NCBI GenBank assembly: GCA_963726575.1
Contig: CAVSCR010000005.1
Coordinates: 1,018,807-1,082,806, forward strand
Direction of reading: 5' to 3'
Length of the DNA: 64,000 nt
Origin: CAVSCR01 sp963726575
GTDB lineage: Bacteria > Actinomycetota > Actinomycetes > JAHEKZ01
The translations under genes and the position numbers were made by a program. Positions 49,897-58,275 of this stretch are shown here, one piece after another. The notes under the pieces are model-generated. The model saw nothing but the letters and a program-made list of their open reading frames with translations, was not told the DNA's origin and made no database searches. How positions within the stretch are numbered: the stretch's first letter is position 1; the number at the start of each line of letters is the position of its first letter.

Positions 49897-50382
49897 TCAG
49901 TCGTGGTTGTTGCCGCCCCACGAGCCGCCGGAGCCGCCGGAGCCGCCCCAGGATCCGTCGTGGTCGCCCTGGTCGTTGCCCCAGCCGTTGCCCGGGCCGT
50001 CGCTGTGGTTGCCCTGGTGGTCACAGTTCTTGCCCTGGTCGTCATCGCCGGGCTGGGACGGATCACTCGAGACGTCGTCTGCGTCGTTGTCGGACTGCGA
50101 CGGGTCGACGGTGGGAACCGGGTCGGGATTGGACGCCTTCGGGTGCTGCTTGTGCGTCACCTTGGCCGCGGCCTTGTGGTGGTGCACGGCCGCTGGATGC
50201 GCGAGCGCCTTGGCGTGCTGCACCGCCAGCGCAGGCTTGACCAACGAGGTCGGCTGGTGCCCGGGGCTCGCCGCCACTGCACTCGCGGTGCCCAAGGTGA
50301 CGCCAGCGATCACGGCCATCCCCATGACGACCTTGGTACCGACAGTGCCGCCGCTCAAGGCGTCGCGAAGTCTGGAGATCAT
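49897..50382 (-). CDS. Small exported low-complexity His/Asp/Gly-rich protein
   Basis: 161 aa from ATG 50382. Signal peptide (VGTKVVMGMAVIAGVTLGTASAVAA), then a His/Lys/Ala region (HPAAVHHHKAAAKVTHK), an Asp/Ser/Pro-rich acidic part and a Gly/Trp/Asn tail of GSWGG-like repeats. Length and composition, not homology, support it; His and acidic residues could bind metal ions. Convergent with the acyltransferase gene, 14 nt apart. The 182 nt upstream carry repeated GCCCTAAC/CCTAAC elements that may be its promoter. Confidence 0.65.
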   Translation of the reverse strand: MISRLRDALSGGTVGTKVVMGMAVIAGVTLGTASAVAASPGHQPTSLVKPALAVQHAKALAHPAAVHHHKAAAKVTHKQHPKASNPDPVPTVDPSQSDNDADDVSSDPSQPGDDDQGKNCDHQGNHSDGPGNGWGNDQGDHDGSWGGSGGSGGSWGGNNHD

Positions 50383-50564
50383 GGCGTGGGGTCTCGCTTT
50401 CGTCTCGCGTCTCGACGCGCCGCAGTGGCGACCGGTCCCCCGCAGCATCGGCCAGTGCGTCCTAACACGCGCCCCGCCCTGGGCTAAGAGGGCCCTAACA
50501 AATGCGGATACGACGCATCCGGTTGGGCCGTACGGGTGAACGAGGCGTCTCCTAGGCTCACGGC

Positions 50565-51317
50565 ATGTGCACCGTGCTGGTCGCCTGGCACTGGCGAGCT
50601 GACGTGCCCTGGTTGCTCGCCGCGAACCGCGACGAGTTGCGCGCACGTCCGAGCGACCCGCCCGACCTGCTCGTCTCCGAGCCGCCGTTGTGGGGCGGGC
50701 GCGATCGCTTGGCAGGTGGCACCTGGCTCGCGGTGGACGCAGCCGGTGGCCGCGTGTGTGCCGTGACGAACCGACATCCGGGCGGGCGGCTGCCGGAGCG
50801 GGACGACACCCGGCGCACCCGGGGTGTGTTGCCCACCGAGGTTCTCCTCGGAGGCAGTGACGCAGCGGCCGCCGACGTCCTCGACCAGTTGCGGGCGGCT
50901 GCCTACAACCCCGTGAACGTGATGTACCTGTCCCGCGACGTGGCCACCTGGGTCGGTCTCGACGACGAGACGGGACGCCGGTCAGCCCACCTGGAGCCAG
51001 GTGTCCACGTGCTCACCGAGCAGGACCCCGACGATGCGGCGAGTGAGAAGACCCGTCGGCTGCTGGAACTCGCCCAGGCTGCGGCCGCTCAGGCGAAGGA
51101 CGCCGACGACCTGCTCGCCCGGTTCGCCGCGATCCTGCGCTCCCACGACCGCGGACCCACCGGGCTCCCCCAGGGCGCGGCCTGCATCCACGAGACCGTG
51201 TTCGGCACCGTCTCCAGTGCCTTGATCAACGCCAGTGTCGGCGAGGTCTCCTACGCCCACGCCGAGGGGCAGCCGTGCGTCACCCCCTACCTGCCGGTTC
51301 TCGACCACCGTCGCTGA
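50565..51317 (+). CDS. NRDE (TANGO2-like) family protein
   Basis: 250 aa starting MCTVLVA with the invariant Cys2 and the eponymous NRDE motif (LLAANRDELRARP). Ntn-hydrolase-like fold; TANGO2 proteins are linked to haem/acyl-CoA handling, the bacterial role is open. TAGGCT ends 6 nt before ATG, no Shine-Dalgarno: leaderless. Confidence 0.88.
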   Translation: MCTVLVAWHWRADVPWLLAANRDELRARPSDPPDLLVSEPPLWGGRDRLAGGTWLAVDAAGGRVCAVTNRHPGGRLPERDDTRRTRGVLPTEVLLGGSDAAAADVLDQLRAAAYNPVNVMYLSRDVATWVGLDDETGRRSAHLEPGVHVLTEQDPDDAASEKTRRLLELAQAAAAQAKDADDLLARFAAILRSHDRGPTGLPQGAACIHETVFGTVSSALINASVGEVSYAHAEGQPCVTPYLPVLDHRR

Positions 51318-51418
51318 TCGAGGGACCAACGGCCCTCGCGCGGCAGCCCCCGGGGCCGCACGGTGGACACACCGCACGCGACCGCGGCGCCACGCGGCGA
51401 AGGAAGGAACGAGACCCG

Positions 51419-52321
51419 ATGGCCAACAATGCTCCGATCGTCGTCGGCCTGGACGGGTCCGACGCCGCGTTCGCCGCGCTCGAGTACGGCCTGGTCGAAG
51501 GTGGCAACCGCCACGTGCCGGTTCACCTGCTCCACGCGTGGTCGATCCCCGTGCCTCCGGTTCCGTTGGGCGGACCCAGTGCTGGAGGGCCATCAGACGA
51601 CATCCTTCGTGAGTCGGCCCAGATCGTGCTGACCGAGGCGCTGGCCCATGCCGAGAAGTTCGCGCCCAGTGTCGAGGTCACCACTGAGCTGCGCAGCTCG
51701 GCGCCAGCTACTGCGCTGATGACCGCCGCGCACGACGCGCTCATGGTGGTGGTCGGCTCTGGTCGGCGCAGCACCGTCAGCGAGCTGCTGCTCGGTTCGG
51801 TGAGCCTTCAGCTCGCCACCCACGCTCCGTGCCCCGTCGTCGTCGTGCATGTGACGCAGACCGGACTCGCGTCGGGGCCGGACGCGGGGCGCATCGTCGT
51901 CGGCGTCGACGGGTCGACGGCGTCGAGCGCAGCGCTCGTCGAAGCGTTCCGAGAGGCTTCGCTGCAGCGGATCGGGCTCACCGTGATGCACGCATGGACC
52001 GGTCCGGGCGGCTTCGACGTGCCCGGCAGCGAGCTCCACTGGGAGCACCTCGCCCGCGACACCGAGGACGAGGAGCTGCGGATGATGGCCGAGCAGCTCG
52101 CCGGCCTGCGCGAGGAGTTCCCCGACGTCGACGTGGCGCAGCGCCTGACCGAAGGTGGCGCGGTGCACGCCCTTGCCGATGCCTCGCGCGGAGCCACGTT
52201 GGTGGTCGTCGGGTCACGAGGGCGCGGCGGCTTCGCCAGCCTGCTGCTCGGTTCGGTCAGCCATGGCGTTCTCCACCGTGCGCACTGCCCGGTGATGGTG
52301 GTGAGGGAGCCGCTGCCGTGA
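51419..52321 (+). CDS. Universal stress protein with two USP domains
   Basis: 300 aa with tandem UspA folds (residues about 5-143 and 153-298). Both have the ATP-binding G-x2-G-x9-G(S) signature (GSGRRSTVSELLLGSVS and GSRGRGGFASLLLGSVS), so it is the nucleotide-binding type. AGGAAGGA precedes ATG 51419. GTGA overlap with the Acg-like nitroreductase resembles gene pairs of the mycobacterial DosR dormancy regulon (family knowledge); hypoxia or NO induction is inferred. Confidence 0.93.
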   Translation: MANNAPIVVGLDGSDAAFAALEYGLVEGGNRHVPVHLLHAWSIPVPPVPLGGPSAGGPSDDILRESAQIVLTEALAHAEKFAPSVEVTTELRSSAPATALMTAAHDALMVVVGSGRRSTVSELLLGSVSLQLATHAPCPVVVVHVTQTGLASGPDAGRIVVGVDGSTASSAALVEAFREASLQRIGLTVMHAWTGPGGFDVPGSELHWEHLARDTEDEELRMMAEQLAGLREEFPDVDVAQRLTEGGAVHALADASRGATLVVVGSRGRGGFASLLLGSVSHGVLHRAHCPVMVVREPLP

Positions 52322-53298
52322 CCGGTGGCTCGCTCTCTGACGGCGAACGCGCCAGCCTGCTGGCGGCCGCGATCGCCGCACCGAGCATCCACAACACCCA
52401 ACCCTGGTTGTTCCGCGTGGGCGACGACTCCGTCGACGTGTACGCCGACGAGTCACGTCAACTGTTGGCACAGGACGCCGACGGTCGGGCGATGGTGATC
52501 AGCTGCGGCACAGCCGTGTTGAACCTGCGGGTAGCCGCTGAGCACCTCGGCCACGCAGCGAAGGTCGTGGTGCTACCGGATGCCACCCAGCCGAATCTGT
52601 TGGCCCGTGTGTTCCTCGGCGGGGTGCACCCGCGGGCCGGAATGACCGGTGAGCTCTACGCCGCGATCGGTGCGCGACGCACCAACCGCGGCCCCTATGA
52701 GGACCGCCCGATCCCAAGCCCCATGCTGCAAGCCCTGGTCGAGGCTGCTCGATCCGAAGGAGCCGAGCTGCACCTCGTGCACGACGCGGCCGAGCGCGAA
52801 CGGCTGGTCAAGCTGATGCACACCGCGGACTCACAGACCTATGACGACCCTGGAATCAACGAAGAGGCGCAGCGCTGGATCGGAGTCGACGACGGGCGGA
52901 CGGACGGGATCCCGACGAGCGCGCTGGGGCCGTTGCCCGACGACCCGCACACGCCGTATCGCGACCTGGAGCACGGGAAGCCGCACAGCGGACGCTCGGT
53001 CACCCGCTTCGAGGAAGCGCCCACACTTGCCGTCCTGACCACGCCCCGTGACTCCCGCGCCGACTGGGTCGTGGCCGGCCAGGCACTCGAGCGGGTGCTG
53101 CTGGTGGCCACGATCGAAGGGCTGAGCGCGACGTTCGCCAACCAGCCACTGGAGCAGCCGTCCCTGCGCTGGCTCGTACGCGATCCCGACGAGCCGATCG
53201 GCTTCCCGCAGATGATCATGCGGCTCGGCTACGGACAGCCGGTACCTCCGACGCCGCGGCGTGACGTCTCCGAGGTGGTGTTGAAGCGGCACGGATGA
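52318..53298 (+). CDS. Acg-family nitroreductase-like flavoprotein
   Basis: 326 aa from GTG 52318. AAIAAPSIHNTQPWLFRV and ISCGTAVLNLRVAAEHLG at the N-terminus and GARRTNRGPY in the middle match the Acg (Rv2032-like) branch, a degenerate nitroreductase that can sequester FMN. The family is DosR-controlled in mycobacteria. Coupled to the USP gene upstream. Confidence 0.88.
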   Translation: MTGGSLSDGERASLLAAAIAAPSIHNTQPWLFRVGDDSVDVYADESRQLLAQDADGRAMVISCGTAVLNLRVAAEHLGHAAKVVVLPDATQPNLLARVFLGGVHPRAGMTGELYAAIGARRTNRGPYEDRPIPSPMLQALVEAARSEGAELHLVHDAAERERLVKLMHTADSQTYDDPGINEEAQRWIGVDDGRTDGIPTSALGPLPDDPHTPYRDLEHGKPHSGRSVTRFEEAPTLAVLTTPRDSRADWVVAGQALERVLLVATIEGLSATFANQPLEQPSLRWLVRDPDEPIGFPQMIMRLGYGQPVPPTPRRDVSEVVLKRHG

Positions 53299-53333
53299 CG
53301 CCGGCCCGCCGGTCGGGTTGCCATAGTTCAGTC

Positions 53334-53816
53334 ATGTCCCCAGCCGGCTCGCTGCCCGAGGTCACCGTCAGAAGGGCGACCGAGGCCGACGCACTGGCCG
53401 TGGCCCAGGTGCTGATCGAGTCCCGCGCCGCCTCGGCCGGCGCGATTCCCCCGAGCGTCCACGACGACGAGGACGTGCGCGCCTGGGTCGCTGAGGTGGT
53501 GCTGCCGAGCCACGAGGTGTGGGTGGCCGTCGCCCCCATCGGGGTGATAGCGGCCCTGGTGCTGCAAGACGACTGGCTCGAGCAGCTCTATGTAGCGCCG
53601 GCTTGGTGGGGTCGGGGCGTGGGCAGCGTGCTGGTGGCCCTGGCGAAGCAGCAACGGCCCGACGGCTTGCAGCTGTGGACCTTCGCGTCGAACCGGGGTG
53701 CCCAGCGCTTCTACGAGCGTCACGGCTTCGCCGCCGTGGAGCACACCGACGGCGCCGGTAACGAGGAGGGCGCGCCGGACATCCGGTACGTCTGGCCAAG
53801 CCCCGACGGCCAATAG
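53334..53816 (+). CDS. GNAT-family N-acetyltransferase
   Basis: 160 aa. LEQLYVAPAWWGRGVGSVLV is the acetyl-CoA pyrophosphate-binding (R/Q-x-x-G-x-G) loop, and FYERHGFAAVEHTD is motif B. Substrate unknown. I start at ATG 53334 since CATAGT ends 6 nt upstream (leaderless); an earlier in-frame ATG at 53295 overlaps the nitroreductase stop (ATGA) and would add 13 residues. Confidence 0.85.
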   Translation: MSPAGSLPEVTVRRATEADALAVAQVLIESRAASAGAIPPSVHDDEDVRAWVAEVVLPSHEVWVAVAPIGVIAALVLQDDWLEQLYVAPAWWGRGVGSVLVALAKQQRPDGLQLWTFASNRGAQRFYERHGFAAVEHTDGAGNEEGAPDIRYVWPSPDGQ

Positions 53817-53827
53817 GCTGAGGCCCC

Positions 53828-54481
53828 ATGAGCAGCGGGTTCATCGTCTGGGTCGACTGCGAGATGACCGGTCTCGACCTGGAACGCGACGCCCTCGTGG
53901 AGATCGCCTGTCTCGTGACCGATGACGACCTGACGGTGGTCGGAGAGGGCGTCGACGTGGTGATCCGTCCGCCCGACGACTCCCTGGCCCAGATGAACGA
54001 CTTCGTCACCCAGATGCACACCACGTCGGGCCTGATCGAGGAGCTCGCCAGCGGCATCACGCTGGCCGACGCCGAGGCTCAGGTGCTCGAGTACATCCAG
54101 TCGGTGGTCCCCGACGGTCGCCGGGTGCCGATGGCGGGCAACTCGATCGCCACCGACCGCGGCTTCATCGCCCGCGACATGCCCGCTCTCGACACCCACC
54201 TGCACTACCGGATGATCGACGTGTCCTCGATCAAGGAGCTGTCCCGGCGCTGGTACCCGCGGGCGTACTTCGCGGCACCGGAGAAGCAGGGGGGCCACCG
54301 CGCGCTGGCCGACATCCGTGAGTCGATCGATGAGCTGCGCTACTACCGCGCGGCCGTTTTCGTCCCGGCCCCGGGTCCGGACTCCGACACGGCCAAGGCG
54401 TTGGCCGAGCAGATCCGCGGCGACGGCGCCGGTGAACCGGTGCCCTCAAGTGATTCGGCCGACCCGGTGACCGACCGCTAG
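53828..54481 (+). CDS. orn: Oligoribonuclease
   Basis: 217-aa DEDDh 3'-5' exonuclease that finishes RNA decay by degrading dinucleotides, including pGpG. Exo I is VWVDCEMTGLD (D10, E12); RMIDVSSIKEL, the GGHRALADIRESI (His and Asp of Exo III) and Y-rich C-end follow. A 30-aa acidic/Ser tail extends beyond the core. TAGGCT ends 8 nt before the ATG: leaderless. Confidence 0.95.
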   Translation: MSSGFIVWVDCEMTGLDLERDALVEIACLVTDDDLTVVGEGVDVVIRPPDDSLAQMNDFVTQMHTTSGLIEELASGITLADAEAQVLEYIQSVVPDGRRVPMAGNSIATDRGFIARDMPALDTHLHYRMIDVSSIKELSRRWYPRAYFAAPEKQGGHRALADIRESIDELRYYRAAVFVPAPGPDSDTAKALAEQIRGDGAGEPVPSSDSADPVTDR

Positions 54482-54507
54482 ACTTCGCTGGCCGTTCAGC
54501 GGCCATG

Positions 54508-54580
54508 GTGGGCGTAGCTCAGCTGGTAGAGCACCGGGTTGTGGTCCCGGATGTCGCGGGTTCGAGCCCCGTCGCTCACC
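54508..54580 (+). tRNA. tRNA-His (anticodon GTG)
   Basis: Acceptor GTGGGCG/CGCTCAC (one G-U), D-arm GCTCAGCTGGTAGAGC, anticodon arm CCGGG-TTGTGGT-CCCGG, T-loop GGTTCGAGCCCC. The extra G-1 of histidine tRNAs is encoded at 54507, opposite discriminator C54580, and CCA is encoded at 54581-54583. Confidence 0.96.
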
Positions 54581-55205
54581 CCACGTCGGAGGTCTCCTCT
54601 GCCTCGCGCGCCCAGTCCGGGTGCTCGCGACGGGCCCAGTTCCGGCTCACCGATCCGGTGCGCATCCCGCGACGCGCCTCGGCGTCGCGCAACGCGAACC
54701 AGAGATGCCCCAGGAACATGACGACGATGGCGAACGCGAGCCAGTCGTGCACGAGAGTGGCACCCACCCGCCAACCCAGTGGCCACCAGTTCGGGTATTT
54801 CATGATCAGCCCGGTGCCGAGCATCACCAGGATCGCGCCCACCGTGAAGGCCGCGTTCAGCTTCTGACCTGCGTTGAACTTGCCGATGTCGATCAGCCCA
54901 CTGCGGCGCTCGGGGTCGCGCAGCCACAGCCAGTCCTCAGGGACGAAGCGCTCCAGCCGTCGCACGTCGGAGCGGAACGACGGCGAGAAGAACCACCCCG
55001 CGAGCAGCGGGCCGAGCAGGCCGATGCCGCAGATCACGTGGACGTGCGCCACGACGATGCGATGACCCACCAACTGGCTCACCGAGGGCACGTACAACGC
55101 AGACGCCGTGAGCAGGCACACGCCCATCAACGCCGCGAGTGTGCGGTGCACCCACCGCTGCGCCGTACTGAACCGGACGAGCTGGTCGGGATCAGGTCGG
55201 CGCAT
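54576..55205 (-). CDS. Cytochrome b561/formate-dehydrogenase-gamma-like membrane protein
   Basis: 209 aa with four membrane spans. Haem-ligand-type His occur in QRWVHRTL, VGHRIVVAHVHV and VGATLVHDWL/LGHLW. Acts as membrane electron carrier, presumably for the molybdopterin protein encoded upstream, whose gene overlaps by 14 nt. Its TGA lies inside the acceptor stem of the convergent tRNA-His. Confidence 0.85.
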   Translation of the reverse strand: MRRPDPDQLVRFSTAQRWVHRTLAALMGVCLLTASALYVPSVSQLVGHRIVVAHVHVICGIGLLGPLLAGWFFSPSFRSDVRRLERFVPEDWLWLRDPERRSGLIDIGKFNAGQKLNAAFTVGAILVMLGTGLIMKYPNWWPLGWRVGATLVHDWLAFAIVVMFLGHLWFALRDAEARRGMRTGSVSRNWARREHPDWAREAEETSDVG

Positions 55206-55881
55206 CGCTGCGTCCGTTCGACGTTCCCACCCACGCGTCCGCGTCGTAGCCGCGTAGCTCCCAGTAGCCCGGTGCGATGTGGCTCGTCACCTCGATGCCG
55301 CCGAGCCACTTCAGTGACTTGTAGCCGTACATCGGTGCCACGTACAAGCGCACCGGGCCGCCGTGCGCACGCGTCACCGGCGCGCCGAGCATGCGCGTGG
55401 CGACCAGCACGTCAGACCGACGCGCTTCGTCGAGGGTGAGCGACTCGGTATAGACGCCGTCGAAGGAGGTGAAGTTCACGGCGGTGGCGTCGGAGGTGAC
55501 GCCCACGTGGTCGAGCAGGTCGGCGAGCTTGACGCCGCTCCACGGCACGTCAGGCACCCGCCACCCGGTGACGCACTGGAAGTCACGCACCAGGTGGGTC
55601 TGCGGCAAGGCCTCGAGCGCGGTCAGATCGAAGACCCCGGGGCGGTCCACGAGACCGGTCACCTGCAGTCGGTAGTCCGCCGGCGCTACCTGCGGCTCGT
55701 CGGTGACGGTGTAGAACCGGAAGCCGCCCCCGGGGACGACCGCGGCGACCCCGCTGGGCACGTGGCGGGCCAGGGCCGCGATCGCGTTGGCCAACGGACG
55801 GCCGGCGACGACCCCGAGGGCTCCGAGGCCGACCATCGCCAGCACCAGGCGGCGACCCACCGGCGTGCCGTTGACGTCCAT
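55192..55881 (-). CDS. Exported molybdopterin-dependent oxidoreductase (sulfite-oxidase fold)
   Basis: 229 aa from ATG 55881. Signal-type N-terminus (VGRRLVLAMVGLGALGVVAG, possible Tat with RR), then the SUOX molybdopterin domain: RDFQCVTGWRVPDVPWSGV with the Mo-ligating Cys, FTSFDGVYTESL, GPVRLYVAPMYGYKSLKWLGGIEV. Similar to YedY/MsrP and other SorA-fold enzymes, coupled with its own cytochrome b. Substrate unknown (oxidised methionine, sulfite or other S/N-oxides). Confidence 0.9.
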   Translation of the reverse strand: MDVNGTPVGRRLVLAMVGLGALGVVAGRPLANAIAALARHVPSGVAAVVPGGGFRFYTVTDEPQVAPADYRLQVTGLVDRPGVFDLTALEALPQTHLVRDFQCVTGWRVPDVPWSGVKLADLLDHVGVTSDATAVNFTSFDGVYTESLTLDEARRSDVLVATRMLGAPVTRAHGGPVRLYVAPMYGYKSLKWLGGIEVTSHIAPGYWELRGYDADAWVGTSNGRSDAPT

Positions 55882-55958
55882 GGATCCAGGGCACCACGAC
55901 AGCACCGATTGTGCTAGCGGCGGCGCCCGCTGCGCCGGTTACGAACGCCTTACGCCGC

Positions 55959-57290
55959 TCAGATCGCGTCGAAGATGCGGTCGAGCACGCGAACCCCGAA
56001 CTGCAGGGCGGCGACCGGCACGCGCTCGTCGATGCCGTGGAAGAGGTCGGGGTAGCGCAGGTCGGCGGGCAGCATGAGAGGTGTGAAGCCGTAGGAGTCG
56101 ATCCCCAACGGCAAGAACGCCTTGGCATCGGTTCCGCCGACGTCGAGATAGGGGACGCAGCGACCGTCGGGGTCCTCGGCCACCACGGCAGCGGCGATGG
56201 CGTCCGGGATCATCCCGTCGAATGGTCCCTCGAACGGCGCGTCGTGCCAGATCGGCTCGCGCTTGACGTGTTCGCCCAGCAGCTCGTCGAACACGGCGAG
56301 GAACTCGGCCTCCCCTCCGGGGAGCGTTCGGGCGTCGATGACCCCTTCGGCGCTTCCCGGGATCACGTTCGCCTTGTACCCCGCCGACAGCATCGTCGGA
56401 GTCGCGATGTGACGCAGTATCGCGCGCAGCTCGTCGGCCATGGGCTCGATGCGCGTGACGACTGCCTCTGGGTCGGCCAGCGCAACCTCACGCGGGATGT
56501 CGAGCTCTTCCGCGAGCACCTCGAGCATGCGCTGCGACGTCGGCGTCAGCGTGATCGGGAAGTGGTGGGCGGCCACTCGGGCCATCGCCTGGGCGAGTCG
56601 GGTGACCGGGTTCTCGTCGTTGACCATCGAACCGTGACCGGCCCGTCCGGTGGCCGTCACCTTGGCCCACAACATGCCCTTCTCGCCGGTGCCGAGCGTG
56701 TACAGCCGGCGGCCAGATGGCAGCGGGAGGCTGAAGCCGCCGCCCTCGCCGATGGCCTGCGTGATGCCCTCGAAGATCTCCGGGTGCTGCTGCGCCAGCC
56801 AGAACGCCCCGCGCTCGCCTGTGTGCTCCTCATCGGCGGTGAACACGAGCAACACATCTCGAGCCGGTGGCCGTCCTTGGCGCTGTCGACGCTCGACCAG
56901 CGCAACCATCTGGGCGATGAAGTGCTTCATGTCGACGGCCCCGCGGCCCCAGACCACGTCGTCCACGACCTCACCGCACAGCGGCGGCATCGACCAGTCG
57001 TCCGCGTTCGCAGGCACCACGTCGAGGTGACCGTGCACCAGCAGTGGCGGTCGAGTGCGGTCGGCGCCGGCCCAGCGGGTGATGACGTTGGCCCGCCGCG
57101 GCGCCGACTCCAAGATCTCCGGCTGCAACCCGGCGTCGGTCAGCCGGGCCGCCGCGTACTCGGCCGCTGTTCGCTCGCCCGGACCGTCGTCGTTGGCGTA
57201 GTTGGTGGTGTCCAGACGGATCAGGTCGACCAGCGCCTGGACGACGTCGTTCTCGTCGGTCGAGTAGCCCGAGGTGAGCGTGGTGGTCAT
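55959..57290 (-). CDS. M20-family metallopeptidase (ArgE/DapE/CPG2 type)
   Basis: 443 aa from ATG 57290 (GGAAGG 9 nt upstream). Zinc ligands and general base: LLVHGHLDVVP, WGRGAVDMKHF, FTADEEHTGERG and the C-terminal FHGIDERVPV; dimerisation-domain His in GRAGHGSMV. Hydrolyses an N-acylated amino acid or dipeptide; exact substrate unknown. Stand-alone gene. Confidence 0.93.
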   Translation of the reverse strand: MTTTLTSGYSTDENDVVQALVDLIRLDTTNYANDDGPGERTAAEYAAARLTDAGLQPEILESAPRRANVITRWAGADRTRPPLLVHGHLDVVPANADDWSMPPLCGEVVDDVVWGRGAVDMKHFIAQMVALVERRQRQGRPPARDVLLVFTADEEHTGERGAFWLAQQHPEIFEGITQAIGEGGGFSLPLPSGRRLYTLGTGEKGMLWAKVTATGRAGHGSMVNDENPVTRLAQAMARVAAHHFPITLTPTSQRMLEVLAEELDIPREVALADPEAVVTRIEPMADELRAILRHIATPTMLSAGYKANVIPGSAEGVIDARTLPGGEAEFLAVFDELLGEHVKREPIWHDAPFEGPFDGMIPDAIAAAVVAEDPDGRCVPYLDVGGTDAKAFLPLGIDSYGFTPLMLPADLRYPDLFHGIDERVPVAALQFGVRVLDRIFDAI

Positions 57291-57409
57291 GGGAGCAGCC
57301 TTCCGTATCCGCCGTTCGAGGGGTCCCCGACACCCTGCTACCCGAACGGATGAGCAAGCCGGGCGGTCAAGATCCGACCCTGTGATGGAAGAGCAATCAA
57401 GGGGGAACG

Positions 57410-57550
57410 ATGCCAACCGCGAGGGCGATGAGCCTGCTGGCACACCACGTGCCGCTGTCGCTGCTCCTCGACCTGGCCGCACCAGACGGACCGGGATCGG
57501 CGGAGATCTTCCGTCGCGAACCTCCCGCCAGCGTCACCCATTCGGCCTAG
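57410..57550 (+). CDS. Small protein, first of two tandem paralogues, 46 aa
   Basis: ATG 57410 with AAGGGGG 4 nt upstream. The segment LLAHHVPLSLLLDLAAPDGP is mirrored by LLRAHIPISLLCDLAEPDGP in the gene 34 nt downstream, so the pair arose by duplication. No signal peptide; amphipathic helix likely. Function unknown. Confidence 0.6.
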   Translation: MPTARAMSLLAHHVPLSLLLDLAAPDGPGSAEIFRREPPASVTHSA

Positions 57551-57584
57551 TCAGAACGGGCCAAATGGGCCGAATGACACCAGT

Positions 57585-57824
57585 GTGATTCCCCCTCGCG
57601 AGGGCCCGCCGTCGCTGGCGTGGCTACTGCTGCGTGCCCATATCCCGATCAGCCTGCTCTGCGACCTGGCAGAGCCCGACGGTCCGGACTCCCGACAGAT
57701 CCTGGCGGCCGAGGCCGTCGCCGACGACATCGCGCGCGAACTCGCTGCCGAGCACGAACTGCTGCGCGGACGCGGCTGGGGTGAGCAGCTCAATGATTTT
57801 CGAGCCGCGCGGGACGCCTGCTAG
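57585..57824 (+). CDS. Small protein, second of two tandem paralogues, 79 aa
   Basis: Starts at GTG 57585. Shares the LLxxHxPxSLLxDLAxPDGPxS core with the preceding ORF and continues with an acidic helical part (AEAVADDIARELAAEHELLRG), ending RDAC 13 nt before tRNA-Lys. Function unknown; short actinobacterial proteins with this core seem common (my recollection, not checked). Confidence 0.62.
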   Translation: MIPPREGPPSLAWLLLRAHIPISLLCDLAEPDGPDSRQILAAEAVADDIARELAAEHELLRGRGWGEQLNDFRAARDAC

Positions 57825-57837
57825 CCTTTCGCCGCTC

Positions 57838-57910
57838 GCGCCGCTAGCTCAACTGGCAGAGCAGCGGACTCTTAATCCGCGGGTTCGGGGTTCGAGTCCC
57901 TGGCGGCGCA
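57838..57910 (+). tRNA. tRNA-Lys (anticodon CTT)
   Basis: Acceptor GCGCCGC/GCGGCGC, anticodon arm GCGGA-CTCTTAA-TCCGC with CTT, T-arm GGTTCGAGTCC, discriminator A57910. No CCA encoded. The accessory patch begins directly after it, as integrative elements often do at tRNA-Lys. Confidence 0.96.
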
Positions 57911-57921
57911 CCCCCTCTGAC

Positions 57922-57953
57922 CAGCGCTTTCACCGGTTTCGGTGAGAGCGCTG
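57922..57953 (+). terminator. Hairpin terminator after tRNA-Lys
   Basis: CAGCGCTTTCACCG and CGGTGAGAGCGCTG pair over 14 bp (one U-G) around a GTTT loop, 11 nt downstream of the tRNA. No long U-run, as usual for GC-rich actinobacteria. Confidence 0.75.
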
Positions 57954-58033
57954 AGTCGTCTCCGGAGACCATTTGATAACCGATTGGTAACCGAAAGAAG
58001 TCCTTCATATTCACTGCCGGCTCGCGACCGTCA

Positions 58034-58049
58034 TAACTGGTGTACCGGG
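58034..58049. repeat. 16-nt direct repeat TAACTGGTGTACCGGG, copy 1
   Basis: Exact match to 59196-59211. The two copies bracket 1.16 kb holding one membrane-protein gene and a gene remnant, next to tRNA-Lys. Candidate core of an insertion or excision site. Confidence 0.65.
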
Positions 58050-58124
58050 TACTGTTCGCAACCCTCGGAAACCGTTCGCGACACTTCGGATGGCCTTATC
58101 CCCTATACCCCGAATCGCATCATG

Positions 58125-58166
58125 GGATAGGAGATAGAGGGTCCGAAGTGTCGTTTGATCTTGAAC
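58125..58166 (+). repeat. 42-nt inverted repeat, left copy
   Basis: Matches the reverse complement of 63959-64000 at 40 of 42 positions: 17 identical, then TCC versus CCT, then 22 identical (GAAGTGTCGTTTGATCTTGA then AC). The copies are 5.8 kb apart in opposite orientation, as ends of a transposon or of an inverted segment would be. Confidence 0.8.
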
Positions 58167-58275
58167 CCGTACGCACAAGGACCTGCTAGTCCGGGTTACC
58201 CGGGGCAGAGGAGCGTGCTGTTGGCGTCGAAGGCAGAGCCCCGTCCTGACTCAGCGGTCGGGATTCGTCGCTGCT

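Larger units (their letters stand above)
57954..58275. other. 322-nt non-coding stretch with lower GC and repeats
   Basis: No convincing gene. Contains TTTGATAACCGATTGGTAACC, the first copy of the 16-nt direct repeat (58034-58049), a GTACC-G-GGTAC palindrome (58042-58052), a TATCCC/GGGATA inverted pair (58098-58129) and one arm of the 42-nt inverted repeat. GC visibly drops here compared with flanking housekeeping genes. Confidence 0.6.
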
